Shown piece after piece: positions 1-8,877 of a stretch of DNA of 64,000 nucleotides. Source of the stretch: Herpetosiphon llansteffanensis. GTDB lineage: Bacteria > Chloroflexota > Chloroflexia > Chloroflexales > Herpetosiphonaceae. The stretch is from the NCBI RefSeq assembly GCF_003205875.1, contig NZ_PUBZ01000011.1, forward strand, positions 62,001 through 126,000, read 5' to 3'. A program made the position numbers and the translations under genes. The notes beneath the pieces were generated by a model that worked only from the letters and a program-made list of their open reading frames with translations, ran no database searches and was not told the DNA's origin. Positions within the stretch are counted from its first letter, which is position 1. The number at the start of each line of letters is the position of its first letter.

Positions 1-2
1 TC

Positions 3-1541
3 GCCTATAAAGCCTTGATGGAAGGCGCAGCTCAAATGCCGCGCAATACCACCGCAGCCCGCAATGAGCTGCGCGCCGAGGGCATCGACCCCCGCGATCA
101 GCGCCAATACAAAGATGCGGTTGTCGATCGCTCGCAAGATTTGGTCAATCCCGCAGGCGCAGCTGCGCGGCAGCGCGAAGCCGAACGCCAAGCCGATGAA
201 TTCAATCGCCACAATGCCGACCGTGTCCGCACGACACGCGGCACAACGCGGCGGAGCAGTGGCGGCGGTGGGAGCCGTGGGAATGGTGGCAGCCGCAACA
301 GTGGCAAAACCGCCAGCGACCGCGAAGCCGAACAGCGCATCAAACAGGCCGAGCAAACCGAAGCCAAGATTGCGAAGGCGAAAGAGGATTTTCAGGAGAA
401 GGCCGAACGGCTCACCCGTGATCACTATGCCACCGTGCGCAAGATTGAGGATGACTACCACCGCAAAGCACTGGCCGCTGAACAATCCTTCAATCGCCAA
501 AAGTTTGCTGGCCAAGCCGATTTCTTGGAATCGGTCGCCGGCATGAACAAAGCGGATCGGGCAGAGGCGCTGCGCAAGCAAACGGAGGCATGGGACAAAG
601 CCCAGGTGATGGCCCAAGCGGGACGCGCCAAAGAAGCCGATGCCTATCTGAAAGCGGCAGAAGAAGAAATTGAAGCGGATCAGCAACGCACCGATCGCAT
701 GCGCCAGCTGCGTCAACAGTTGGCCGATGAAACGGCAGAATTGACCGCTGCCGATCGTGCCGATCTCGAAGAACAACTGCGGCTCTTGGAGAAAGCCGAT
801 CAGATTAAGGATGACCTGGCGGCTAAACGCCTGAGCGACTTGGAAACGGCCAATGATAGCCTGAAAGCCGAACGCGATGAAGCCTTGGCCAGTGAGAACG
901 CCGACTATAGCGAAGCCCAGGCGAAGCTGCGGGATGACTTTGCCGACACCATGCGCGGGATTGTCGACAAACAAACCGAACAATTGCAGGCCCATCAAAC
1001 GTGGGCCGATGCCACGATCGCGTTGTATGGCCTTGTCGCGAGCGCTGCGAGCAACGCCGCGAATGCCGCTGGTCGTGTCCCAAGCGGCACACCTGCACCT
1101 GGTGATGACGCAACCTACACCACACAGGATAAGGTCGAAGCCAGCTATGCCCTAGGCACCGGCGATCGGGGGTTGGCGCGCGATATGATCGTCCAAGCCC
1201 ACGCCCGCGAAATTATTGTTGACCCAACCCGCTCCGATGTGATTCGCAAAGCAGGCGGGATTGATTATCTGCTCAAACTGAGTGAAACCGAACGGGTCAA
1301 TCGGTCACGCCCCGATCGCCTACCCACCGTCACGCCCGCACCGCTGGTGCAACCAGCCCGACGTGACGCGCCCTCAATGCCCGCTGCAGCTGGGCCAACC
1401 AGCGTGGCCATTCAGGCAGGCGGTTTGACGCTTGCCCAAGTCGAAGCACTTATGCGCCGGATTCTGGCCCAAAACAATCAAGGGATGGGGCAACAGAGCC
1501 AGGTCCGGCAACGCATGAAATCCACCACGCTGATCCGGTAA
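3..1541 (+). CDS. Phage tail tape-measure-like protein, C-terminal part (5' end cut by the window)
   Basis: The reading frame is open back to base 3 with no stop, so the gene starts outside the window; an internal ATG lies at 15. At least 500 residues are visible. Most of them, from about residue 100 to 330, are charged Ala/Glu/Lys/Arg-rich helix typical of a long coiled coil. A Gly/Ser-rich linker precedes this, at about residues 75-95. The C-terminal third is Pro/Ala-rich with a short hydrophobic helix near the Ala-rich stretch around residue 345. Long coiled-coil proteins just upstream of tail-tip genes are usually tape-measure proteins, which set tail length and are packed in the tail tube. 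The assignment rests on composition and on the two downstream tail genes; no specific domain motif is seen. Confidence 0.55.
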   Translation, partial: AYKALMEGAAQMPRNTTAARNELRAEGIDPRDQRQYKDAVVDRSQDLVNPAGAAARQREAERQADEFNRHNADRVRTTRGTTRRSSGGGGSRGNGGSRNSGKTASDREAEQRIKQAEQTEAKIAKAKEDFQEKAERLTRDHYATVRKIEDDYHRKALAAEQSFNRQKFAGQADFLESVAGMNKADRAEALRKQTEAWDKAQVMAQAGRAKEADAYLKAAEEEIEADQQRTDRMRQLRQQLADETAELTAADRADLEEQLRLLEKADQIKDDLAAKRLSDLETANDSLKAERDEALASENADYSEAQAKLRDDFADTMRGIVDKQTEQLQAHQTWADATIALYGLVASAASNAANAAGRVPSGTPAPGDDATYTTQDKVEASYALGTGDRGLARDMIVQAHAREIIVDPTRSDVIRKAGGIDYLLKLSETERVNRSRPDRLPTVTPAPLVQPARRDAPSMPAAAGPTSVAIQAGGLTLAQVEALMRRILAQNNQGMGQQSQVRQRMKSTTLIR

Positions 1542-1545
1542 CTGT

Positions 1546-1589
1546 CCGATAAGAGGTACATATATCTAGATATGTGCACCTCTTATCGG
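1546..1589. promoter_or_regulatory. 44-bp near-perfect palindrome between two tail genes
   Basis: The arms CCGATAAGAGGT (1546-1557) and ACCTCTTATCGG (1578-1589) are perfectly complementary. The 20 bases between them are also almost self-complementary (CATAT-ATCTAGAT-ATGTG core). The palindrome begins 4 bases after the stop of the upstream gene, and the ribosome site and start (1609) of the next gene follow. There is no T-run after the stem on the plus strand, so it is not a classical terminator. It could be an RNA processing or attenuation hairpin, or a protein-binding site. Confidence 0.75.
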
Positions 1590-1608
1590 AATAGAAAAGG
1601 AAGAACCT

Positions 1609-2976
1609 ATGCCAACTACCCAACGCACCTGTTCGTTGATTGCCGGAACCGACACCTTTACCATTGGCGACCCCAGCGCGGGAGCCGATGCCACCTTTGT
1701 CTTGGGCGGTGGGGCCATTCCCAGCACCCACGATGATCGCCCGGTCGAAACCCAATGGCTGATTAATATTGTGGGCAGCACGGCGGCGGATGCCATGAGT
1801 CGCTTGCAAAAACTGGGGCGGATTCTGACCGCTGCAACCTACTACCGCACCGCCCCCGAGCTGTATGAAACGTTGCGGCCACGGGTGCTATTTCAGCCTT
1901 TTGGCAGTAATCGCAGCACACCGCTTGTGCGCAGTTTGCTCGATGCGGCGGTGCCGGATGTGCCTGCTGGCATAATTGATACCGATTTGCAAGCGATTCC
2001 CCCAGGCATTAATGGCGTGGCCATCAGCTTCCAGTCGGGCGGCTGGTGGTTGCCCAGCGAAGTGAATGACTATGATCGCGTGACCTCGAGCAGCGTGGCG
2101 AATGGCAATGTGATGACGCTGAACTTTGGCGCGACCATCCATGCCATTCCCTCCCCAGCTCGGGTCGTGGTTGCCGGCAATTTTCCACCCACCAGTAGTG
2201 GCTTTCTGAACATGCCGCTTTCCGCGCTGCTGATGAGCAAACAAGGTGGGGTTCAGATTGTGGCGGGCAATAGCTGGAGCAATGATGCCACATGGATCAA
2301 CAACAACCAATCTGCCCAAAAAGCGCGTGATACCACCGTGGTGCGTGGCACGCTGAGTACCGGGGTAACCAGCATCACCCCACAGCACAGCGGCAGCTTC
2401 AGCGTCAGTGGGCGACAGACCGTGGTCACCAAGATTGCCGTGCGGACGGCGGGGGTGAGTGTGCGGATTGCGGCGGTCTTGGAGAATCTGGAGAATGGCC
2501 AAAGTCTGGTCTCGCCCGAAGAAGTGGTGAGTGGCGGCACGACCACCAATCCACAAATCGTCATCTTCCGCGAGATTGCGATTAATAGTGTCAGCACCCG
2601 CTTACGCTATCGGGTCACCGCCAGCGCTGCGGCGATCGTGGATATTGAAACCAGCTACATCGTCGATACCACGCGCACCGAGTATGGGGTGCGCATCCTT
2701 GAACCGTTTACGATCAATAGCAGCCCCACCGGCGTTGTGCTCGACTTCCAACCAACCTACCGCCCCCGGGTCGCTATCACCGGCAAGTTTGTCGGCGCGC
2801 GGGGTCGCTTACCGGTGCAGGTGCCTGGGCAAACCGCTGCCGGAGCGGATGCGAATCTCGATGCCGTCTATGTCGGCACGTATAGCACCAACTGGCGGGT
2901 CGTCGATGCGGCCAGCGCGGTAACCAATTATATCCTGACCCTTGACCGCTATCGGGCCTACCGGATTCCAGAGTAA
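1609..2976 (+). CDS. Phage tail component (distal-tail-like), function not certain
   Basis: A 455-residue soluble protein with no signal peptide. The ATG at 1609 has a purine-rich ribosome site (AAGGAAGAA) about 5 bases upstream. The sequence is rich in beta-strand-forming Thr/Val/Ser and in Gly-Asn turns. The N-terminal 120 residues resemble a tail-domain fold, with a WLINIVGS strand and a long helix. The rest reads like repeated beta-sandwich modules (about residues 130-290 and 290-455). It lies between the tape-measure-like gene and the tail-tip-like gene, with only 11 bases before the next start. That order suggests a distal-tail or baseplate protein. I recognise no conserved catalytic motif. 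Confidence 0.5.
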   Translation: MPTTQRTCSLIAGTDTFTIGDPSAGADATFVLGGGAIPSTHDDRPVETQWLINIVGSTAADAMSRLQKLGRILTAATYYRTAPELYETLRPRVLFQPFGSNRSTPLVRSLLDAAVPDVPAGIIDTDLQAIPPGINGVAISFQSGGWWLPSEVNDYDRVTSSSVANGNVMTLNFGATIHAIPSPARVVVAGNFPPTSSGFLNMPLSALLMSKQGGVQIVAGNSWSNDATWINNNQSAQKARDTTVVRGTLSTGVTSITPQHSGSFSVSGRQTVVTKIAVRTAGVSVRIAAVLENLENGQSLVSPEEVVSGGTTTNPQIVIFREIAINSVSTRLRYRVTASAAAIVDIETSYIVDTTRTEYGVRILEPFTINSSPTGVVLDFQPTYRPRVAITGKFVGARGRLPVQVPGQTAAGADANLDAVYVGTYSTNWRVVDAASAVTNYILTLDRYRAYRIPE

Positions 2977-2987
2977 GCGAGGCGCTC

Positions 2988-4766
2988 ATGCTTGATCCCC
3001 AATTCCAGATTCTCATTCAGGATCTGACCAGTAATCAAATATTGGATATTTCCGATCGGGTGGTCGCCGCCACGTGGCGCTATACCGAGCAAGGCTGTGG
3101 TGATTTGAATGTCACCATGCCCTGCACCATTGCCGAAGCCTATTGGTTCAAAACCTTGCCGTTTATCTATGTGAAAGTCTTCAACCGCTGCTCCAAGCGC
3201 GTCTGGTGGGGCCGCGCTGCGGGCGATGATGTGGCCATTACCCGCACGGCGGATGGGGCTATCTCCATTCAGATCGTGGCCTTGGGCTTAGTCAAGGCGC
3301 TCGAAGATATTCCGCATACCGGCTGGTGGAGTAGCACCCGCTATGGCGATTGGCAGGACGTGTCCAGCGACCTGATTCCCAGTCGCACGTCCGAACGCTT
3401 CAGCTTTGAGACTGAGCGGCGCTTGCGGATTGCCCCATCGGGCGGCAATGGCTTCACCACCAGCAGCATTGGCATGCTGTCGATTGCCCAGCCCACTGCG
3501 GCCAGTGTCCAGTGGCAAACGATCGAGGCGACCTACAGCCTGAAAGCGCCTACTGGATGGCGAGCCAGCCTCAGCCGCTATGACGGTACAACCTTCATAT
3601 CCTCGCTCTGGACGCTTGATGGCATCGGGACGGGCGCGACCGGAATCACCACCCAAAGCGGCACGCTGAGCTTCCTGAGCGGCGTGGGCTGTTCGCGCTT
3701 GGGCTTCAATCTGTTTTGTACCCGTGCGGCCACCAATCTGCATACCGCATCGATCACCGCAGGAACCCGCACCGTCACGCCCGGTACAATGGCGGGGATT
3801 GCGGTCAATGCCAAGCTGGCGATTGGCGGCTCGGAGCCAGAAGAAGTCGTCGTCACCGCAATAACGGCGACGACCTTTACCGCCGTGTTTCGCAATCCCC
3901 ACCTGGGGAGCGATCTCGTCGAACCCATCTGGGATGGTAATGATGGCGATATTGAATTGATCATCACCACCCTGCGGGTGAAAGCGGTAGCACTGTCAAC
4001 GGTCACGCTCGACCAAGTGGCGAAGTATGCGTTGGGCGACGTGCTCGCAGTCAATCCGTGGGCGGTGGTCAATAGCGATGGTAAGGTGCAAAGTCCGCTC
4101 GTTGATCTTGCCAATCTGCTGGCCGAAGATCAACCGTGGGCCACCATCTTGAGTGAGCAGGTGCAGCTGGGTGATACCACCAACCGACCATGGGTGTGGG
4201 GGGTCGATGAGGATGGCGTGCTGTTCTTGCGGCCCCGCCAGTCGGGGCGGGTGTGGTATCTCAGCACCGAGCAATGCAGCTATACCCAAGGCGGGAATAG
4301 CGATGGGCGCTGGACGAGCGGCTATGGGGTCTATGAGGATGAGCAAGGCCAACGCCAGCGCACGCCCATCCAAACCGATGCCCAAGCGCTGGCCAATAGC
4401 GGCCTCGTGCGGCGCACGGCGCTGCCGGTGGACAGTGGGACGCTCGCCGTGGCCACGCAACGCACGAGTGTGTTTCTGAGTGATGCCGCCAAAGGGGAAT
4501 CCGCTGCGAGCGTGACCTGTGCGTTACTCGAAACCATTGATGGTTTGGTCTATCCGGCAACCGAGGCCCGACCTGGCGACATGCTATTGTTTCGTGATGT
4601 GCTACCCACCAGCAGCGCCGTAGCCAATCGCTTGAATGGCTTTGTGTTGGCCGAAGTGCAGGTCGATGGCTTCAATCTCGGTACGGTGCAGCTCGTGCCC
4701 GAGGAGCCGCTGCCGCAACTGGAGATGATGACGAATAAGAGTTATTTATATCAAGGTTCTGTCTAA
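2988..4766 (+). CDS. Phage tail-tip / Gp37-like structural protein
   Basis: A 592-residue protein. Its N-terminus (residues 1-110) resembles siphophage Gp37-like tail proteins: an opening DPQFQILIQDL strand, then an ISDRVVAATWRYTEQGCGDL segment. A jelly-roll-like middle (about 110-240) and a hub-like C-terminal half follow. The gene starts 11 bases after the preceding gene. Its last dozen codons (MTNKSYLYQGSV) switch abruptly to AT-rich usage, and the DNA after the stop is AT-rich cargo. The present C-terminus may therefore have been rebuilt by insertion of the cargo. A decayed copy of the region encoding residues about 475-540 occurs at 10395-10581. Role inferred from position and resemblance. 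Confidence 0.55.
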   Translation: MLDPQFQILIQDLTSNQILDISDRVVAATWRYTEQGCGDLNVTMPCTIAEAYWFKTLPFIYVKVFNRCSKRVWWGRAAGDDVAITRTADGAISIQIVALGLVKALEDIPHTGWWSSTRYGDWQDVSSDLIPSRTSERFSFETERRLRIAPSGGNGFTTSSIGMLSIAQPTAASVQWQTIEATYSLKAPTGWRASLSRYDGTTFISSLWTLDGIGTGATGITTQSGTLSFLSGVGCSRLGFNLFCTRAATNLHTASITAGTRTVTPGTMAGIAVNAKLAIGGSEPEEVVVTAITATTFTAVFRNPHLGSDLVEPIWDGNDGDIELIITTLRVKAVALSTVTLDQVAKYALGDVLAVNPWAVVNSDGKVQSPLVDLANLLAEDQPWATILSEQVQLGDTTNRPWVWGVDEDGVLFLRPRQSGRVWYLSTEQCSYTQGGNSDGRWTSGYGVYEDEQGQRQRTPIQTDAQALANSGLVRRTALPVDSGTLAVATQRTSVFLSDAAKGESAASVTCALLETIDGLVYPATEARPGDMLLFRDVLPTSSAVANRLNGFVLAEVQVDGFNLGTVQLVPEEPLPQLEMMTNKSYLYQGSV

Positions 4767-4949
4767 TAATTCCTAAAGCTTCCTTGAAAATGCTCAGAAC
4801 ATCATCATTGCTATGGAAATCACCAAGGAGGTTACATTGAGAGACATATAAATGGGGTTTCTGAGACATTATATGGTATGGCCTTGAATTATCATACAGA
4901 ATTTGGAGCATCAAGAAGATTTATACAATGATCTTTTTGGTGCTCCAGA
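4767..4949. other. AT-rich junction between tail gene and cargo A
   Basis: Base composition drops sharply at about 4735-4770. A minus-strand open frame starting at 4914 runs back into the tail gene and reads like a truncated protein (for example NLLGDFHSNDDVLSIFKEAL), but it has no convincing ribosome site. It may be a fragment of a gene lost on insertion. Otherwise I see nothing here. Confidence 0.3.
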
Positions 4950-5876
4950 TTAAAATAAATCAGCTATATCAAATACTGATATATTCAAGGGTAAATTTTC
5001 TTCAAATAGTATAATATTGAAAATAAATATATGCCTCATAATATTCATTAAAATTTGTTCTCCTAATTCAATTTCCTCATTATGATATTTATTATAAACT
5101 CTATAACTTCCATGAAATAGATTATTTCTAATGGCATATAAAACCATGGATAGGGATATTATATTTTTTTTGTAATAATTATTGTCTTTTATTTCCTCTA
5201 ATAATGTATTTCTTAGTCCATTTGTTGTATCTTCTCCATTTTTTAGTAATATATTTTTCTTGCTTATTTCTTTTATATGTTCTTCGCTTATTATAAATAT
5301 TGATTTCACTAAATTAATATCCAAACCTTCTACTAATTTCTTTATAGATTCTTTCTCATTACCTTTAACTATTCCTTTATAAAGATTATTAAATCCAATC
5401 CAATTATATAAAAATCTTGTTGTACTATTTTTTTCTAAGCTTGCTCTATAATACCATTGTATATTTTCTATATAATCATTTTCAATGTCAATCGCACGCA
5501 TTAAAATTTTATCAAAAAATAGCATATGTTCTTTATTCATATCTATCTGTAAAGCTTGTGAATTCGATGAGAAAGATGCGTTTCCTCCAAAGTTACGACC
5601 ATTCATCAGGTGTTTTGAACCATTAAAATATCCTGATCTTCTAGTCACTAAAGATAAGACTCTTAGGATAGTTTCTTCTAAGATATCTGAAGTTTCTCTA
5701 AAATATAACATCCTTTTATCATTTGTACTAAATTCTGGAATTTCCTTATTCGAATAATATTCTAATTTTATCTGAATACAATCATCCTCCTTTTTTATAG
5801 AAAGAGATTCACTAATATAATCATTTTTTATTTCAATATTTAATAGATTGATTATTATCGAAATCATATAGGGCAT
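4950..5876 (-). CDS. HEPN-motif protein of unknown function (cargo A)
   Basis: A 308-residue protein from the ATG at 5876, which has GAAAGGA about 7 bases upstream. An in-frame extension up to 5957 exists but overlaps the restriction-modification gene and lacks a good ribosome site. Near residue 265 the segment AIRNNLFHG carries R-N-N-L-F-H, matching the RX4-6H motif of HEPN ribonucleases, inside a helix-rich stretch. The segment FLYNWIGFNNLYKG, about 90 residues earlier, resembles the first helices of such domains. The N-terminal half is not recognised. Very AT-rich and full of Ile/Asn/Lys, unlike the phage genes, so recently acquired. It lies 28 bases downstream of the MmeI-like gene on the same strand, suggesting co-transcription. 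RNase activity is inferred. Confidence 0.55.
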   Translation of the reverse strand: MPYMISIIINLLNIEIKNDYISESLSIKKEDDCIQIKLEYYSNKEIPEFSTNDKRMLYFRETSDILEETILRVLSLVTRRSGYFNGSKHLMNGRNFGGNASFSSNSQALQIDMNKEHMLFFDKILMRAIDIENDYIENIQWYYRASLEKNSTTRFLYNWIGFNNLYKGIVKGNEKESIKKLVEGLDINLVKSIFIISEEHIKEISKKNILLKNGEDTTNGLRNTLLEEIKDNNYYKKNIISLSMVLYAIRNNLFHGSYRVYNKYHNEEIELGEQILMNIMRHIFIFNIILFEENLPLNISVFDIADLF

Positions 5877-5904
5877 AAAAGATTCCTTTCTCAAATAAAA
5901 ACTC

Positions 5905-8667
5905 TTAAATACTTCGCCCATGGTTGAGCACCAGTAGGCGGCCAAGGATTTCATCATCAGTCAGTGTATCAGGCCATCCATAGGCAGCAAACACAGCTTT
6001 ATCTAATTTTTTATGAACAATATCAAGCCATGTTGGACGCTCATTATACAGATTAGTCAAGGTACGTTTTGCTAGTTCCTCAGATGATACGCCTAAGGGA
6101 TTCAACCATCTATCGCGCTTTTCAACAAGCTCTTTAGCAGCCTCACTAATAGCATGAAATAGATAATTATCTTTTGGTTCATTACCCGGCATCCAAGGGA
6201 ATGGGAATGTTTCAAAAGTTGTTGTAGGGGTATAGCGTGGTCTATCTTCCAACGATGTTCCTTGACGAAGTGACCATAATTCATGAATTCTAGAGTGTAA
6301 TACTCCGAAAAAATAATCATCATCACGCGCAAAAACCAGCGTACCCTGATTTGATAATATTCGTGATTCAATCCATATGAAAATGCGATACTTTGCAACG
6401 GCAGGTGTTACTATATAACGTTGAAGCTTTGCAACGGCTTTTCGCATACCTGGACGAGCCTCAGCATACTGCCACCATTTACTGGCATATGATGCTCTTT
6501 TATTAGCACTACGAATAGGATAGACATGTTCTCTTATATATGCAAATGGTGCTTCATACTGACATGCTTCTTCAAGTGACTGTAATCCAAAATCAATCGT
6601 ATACTTTTTTCTATTACGCTGTACTACATCTGTAGCACTCATTACTGGCCTTATGACATCACTATTTGGCCTTCCATTTATATTGATTGGTTGATCAAGC
6701 ATTTCTTTCGCTACGCAATCAGGAATATCAAAAGAGGCCTTAGGTGAAGGTCCCATAAAACATATATTATTGTTTTCCTCCAGTATGTACGCATTACTTA
6801 TATTGATATCTGTTGTTAAGTCTGAATGAATTTGTGTCACCAAAGAACCGTTAAGCCATTTATCAGCCGTCGTTTTACTGAAGCCAACCATTGATATTCG
6901 AACCGTTGCACCATTTAAAATCCAAGGTCGATCTGACCATGCCATAAAAATTTCACTCGATGCTTTAATCCGTTCCAAAACTTTACGATTAGCACCCCCA
7001 CGAATTGAGTTTGTCGCAATCAAGCCAGCCCGCTGTGTTTTTCCTTGAGTAACCATGGCGCGAGCCTTCTCAAACCAGTAACACACAAGGTCTGAAAATG
7101 CTGGAAGCCGTTCTTCATAACAATTAAACAATCCATCTACATATCCATCGCTTAGTTCCTGACGAATTTTATTGCCCCCTAAAAACGGAGGATTCCCTAT
7201 AATAAAATCTGCTTCTGGCCATATAGGCTCGCTAAAATTCCCTTGTGCATCAACCCTTAGAATTGCATCCATATGACGAATGGTTTTGAGTGATTTCAAG
7301 ATAGGTTCTGATAAATTTCCAAATCCATTTTCTTTCATCCACTGAATATAGCCAATCCAAATCGTAATTTGAGCTAACTCATGAGCATAAGCATTAACTT
7401 CCATGCCAAGAAATTGCTCTGGATTGACCTGTGGAATTTGTAACGGCAAGCCTACATCAGCACCAAAACGAATAACATCCTTTTCCAAATCGAGCAACAA
7501 TTTTAAGGCAATATAGAGAAAATTGCCGCTTCCACACGCAGGATCAAGGACTTTTATCGATCGCACTTTATGCAAGAAGGTATTGATCTGGAATTCAATT
7601 TGTCGATTAATCTTGGTTACATCATTACCCACTGCTTCATTACGTTGGACAACTAATCCCTCAATAACCTGTTCTTGTTTAATCCATTCTTCTCTTAAAG
7701 GTTGAATAACGACTGGTTCGACTAACAGTAAAATATCATCTTTACTGGTATAGTGCGCACCCAGTTGCTTCCGTTTCGCCGGATCGAGTGAACGTTCAAA
7801 TAATGTTCCAAAAATTGCTGGTTCAATCGATGACCAATCATAGGAACAAATATCCACTAAAATATCAAGTGCTTCACTATCCATAGGTAAAACCGTTGCA
7901 TTATCAAAGAGCGACCCGTTAAAATGCCGTATCTCCTCAATGCCAAACCATCCTCCTGTAGTCATGACATTGAAAAGCTGGCTGAGTTGGGCTGTAAACG
8001 CAGAGGATTTCCCACGTGTTTGAGTCACTAAACGAGAGAAGATATCCTTGGGAAGCAAATTGACGTCTTCAGCAAATAAACAAAATAATAATCGTGTTAA
8101 AAAATGGGCAATTTCTTGGGGTGCAGCATGTTTTTCATAGCGGGTAATAAGTTGGGCTAATCGAGCAAACTTTGCAGCAACCTCTTCGGTTACCCGCTCT
8201 GGTGTGATTGGCGAACGAAATAGATCGGGAGCATAAAAAATACTTCGAATCGTATCGAGGCCATTCCTTGTTAATGTTTCATCGAGGGGTAACGTTGTTA
8301 CCTTTTTGACTGTATTGGTAAAGTTTGTATGAATAACGAGACTATCAAGATCAGAAACGATTAAGAGTGGAGGATTTAACAAGGCCTCACGATATTGGAG
8401 AAGTTGATCATAAGCGCGGTTAAGATTCCCATGCTTGCCTTTATATTCAATTGCAAAGTAGCCTTTTTTCCAAACATCAGCCCATCCTTTTCCACCATTG
8501 AGTTTTGTAACACCCGCCTCAAAGGTATAAAATGTTCCTGTGGGATCTTCCTCAAGTGGGGTTTTAGCCCCAACTAAGGAACAGAGGTCGGTAAAATGCT
8601 CATAATATGCACGTCGTTCGTTGACCTGAATACCTCGCCATTTTCGAACAAACTCAAGAGGTTGCAT
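5905..8667 (-). CDS. MmeI-like single-chain restriction-modification enzyme (class I SAM-dependent DNA methyltransferase)
   Basis: A 920-residue protein that probably both cuts and methylates DNA. N-terminal nuclease region: GWADVWKKGYFAIEYKGKHG (about residues 60-80) fits a D-x(n)-ExK catalytic core. A helical linker follows. The adenine methyltransferase has the SAM-binding motif VLDPACGSGNFLYIAL near residue 375 and the catalytic NPPF motif (FIIGNPPFLGG) near 490. The last 300 residues, containing WWQYAEARPGM and PRYTPTTTFETFPFPW, match the target-recognition and C-terminal regions of MmeI/YeeA-type enzymes. The length is normal for the family, and I see no frameshift. GAGG precedes the ATG. 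The gene diverges from the DUF6602-like gene across a 210-bp spacer. Composition is intermediate between phage and HEPN genes. Target sequence unknown. Confidence 0.85.
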   Translation of the reverse strand: MQPLEFVRKWRGIQVNERRAYYEHFTDLCSLVGAKTPLEEDPTGTFYTFEAGVTKLNGGKGWADVWKKGYFAIEYKGKHGNLNRAYDQLLQYREALLNPPLLIVSDLDSLVIHTNFTNTVKKVTTLPLDETLTRNGLDTIRSIFYAPDLFRSPITPERVTEEVAAKFARLAQLITRYEKHAAPQEIAHFLTRLLFCLFAEDVNLLPKDIFSRLVTQTRGKSSAFTAQLSQLFNVMTTGGWFGIEEIRHFNGSLFDNATVLPMDSEALDILVDICSYDWSSIEPAIFGTLFERSLDPAKRKQLGAHYTSKDDILLLVEPVVIQPLREEWIKQEQVIEGLVVQRNEAVGNDVTKINRQIEFQINTFLHKVRSIKVLDPACGSGNFLYIALKLLLDLEKDVIRFGADVGLPLQIPQVNPEQFLGMEVNAYAHELAQITIWIGYIQWMKENGFGNLSEPILKSLKTIRHMDAILRVDAQGNFSEPIWPEADFIIGNPPFLGGNKIRQELSDGYVDGLFNCYEERLPAFSDLVCYWFEKARAMVTQGKTQRAGLIATNSIRGGANRKVLERIKASSEIFMAWSDRPWILNGATVRISMVGFSKTTADKWLNGSLVTQIHSDLTTDINISNAYILEENNNICFMGPSPKASFDIPDCVAKEMLDQPININGRPNSDVIRPVMSATDVVQRNRKKYTIDFGLQSLEEACQYEAPFAYIREHVYPIRSANKRASYASKWWQYAEARPGMRKAVAKLQRYIVTPAVAKYRIFIWIESRILSNQGTLVFARDDDYFFGVLHSRIHELWSLRQGTSLEDRPRYTPTTTFETFPFPWMPGNEPKDNYLFHAISEAAKELVEKRDRWLNPLGVSSEELAKRTLTNLYNERPTWLDIVHKKLDKAVFAAYGWPDTLTDDEILGRLLVLNHGRSI

Positions 8668-8877
8668 AGTGGCCTCACATGCAGTATGGTGGAACTATAA
8701 GAATATGAGACCTATCATAGAAGTACAGATGGTTAATTAATAGATGCAGCTCTTCCCCTTATAACTAGACAGATGTTATGTTTTAAAATAAGTAGAATTT
8801 CCTAACACCTAATAGCTATCACATATGTTCTATATATAGATACAATAGTACTACTAATCAAGTTTGTTGGAGAGTTT

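Noticed and set aside
1888-2556. Long minus-strand open frame opposite the tail component
   Set aside because: His/Arg/Gly-rich antisense shadow of a GC-rich gene.
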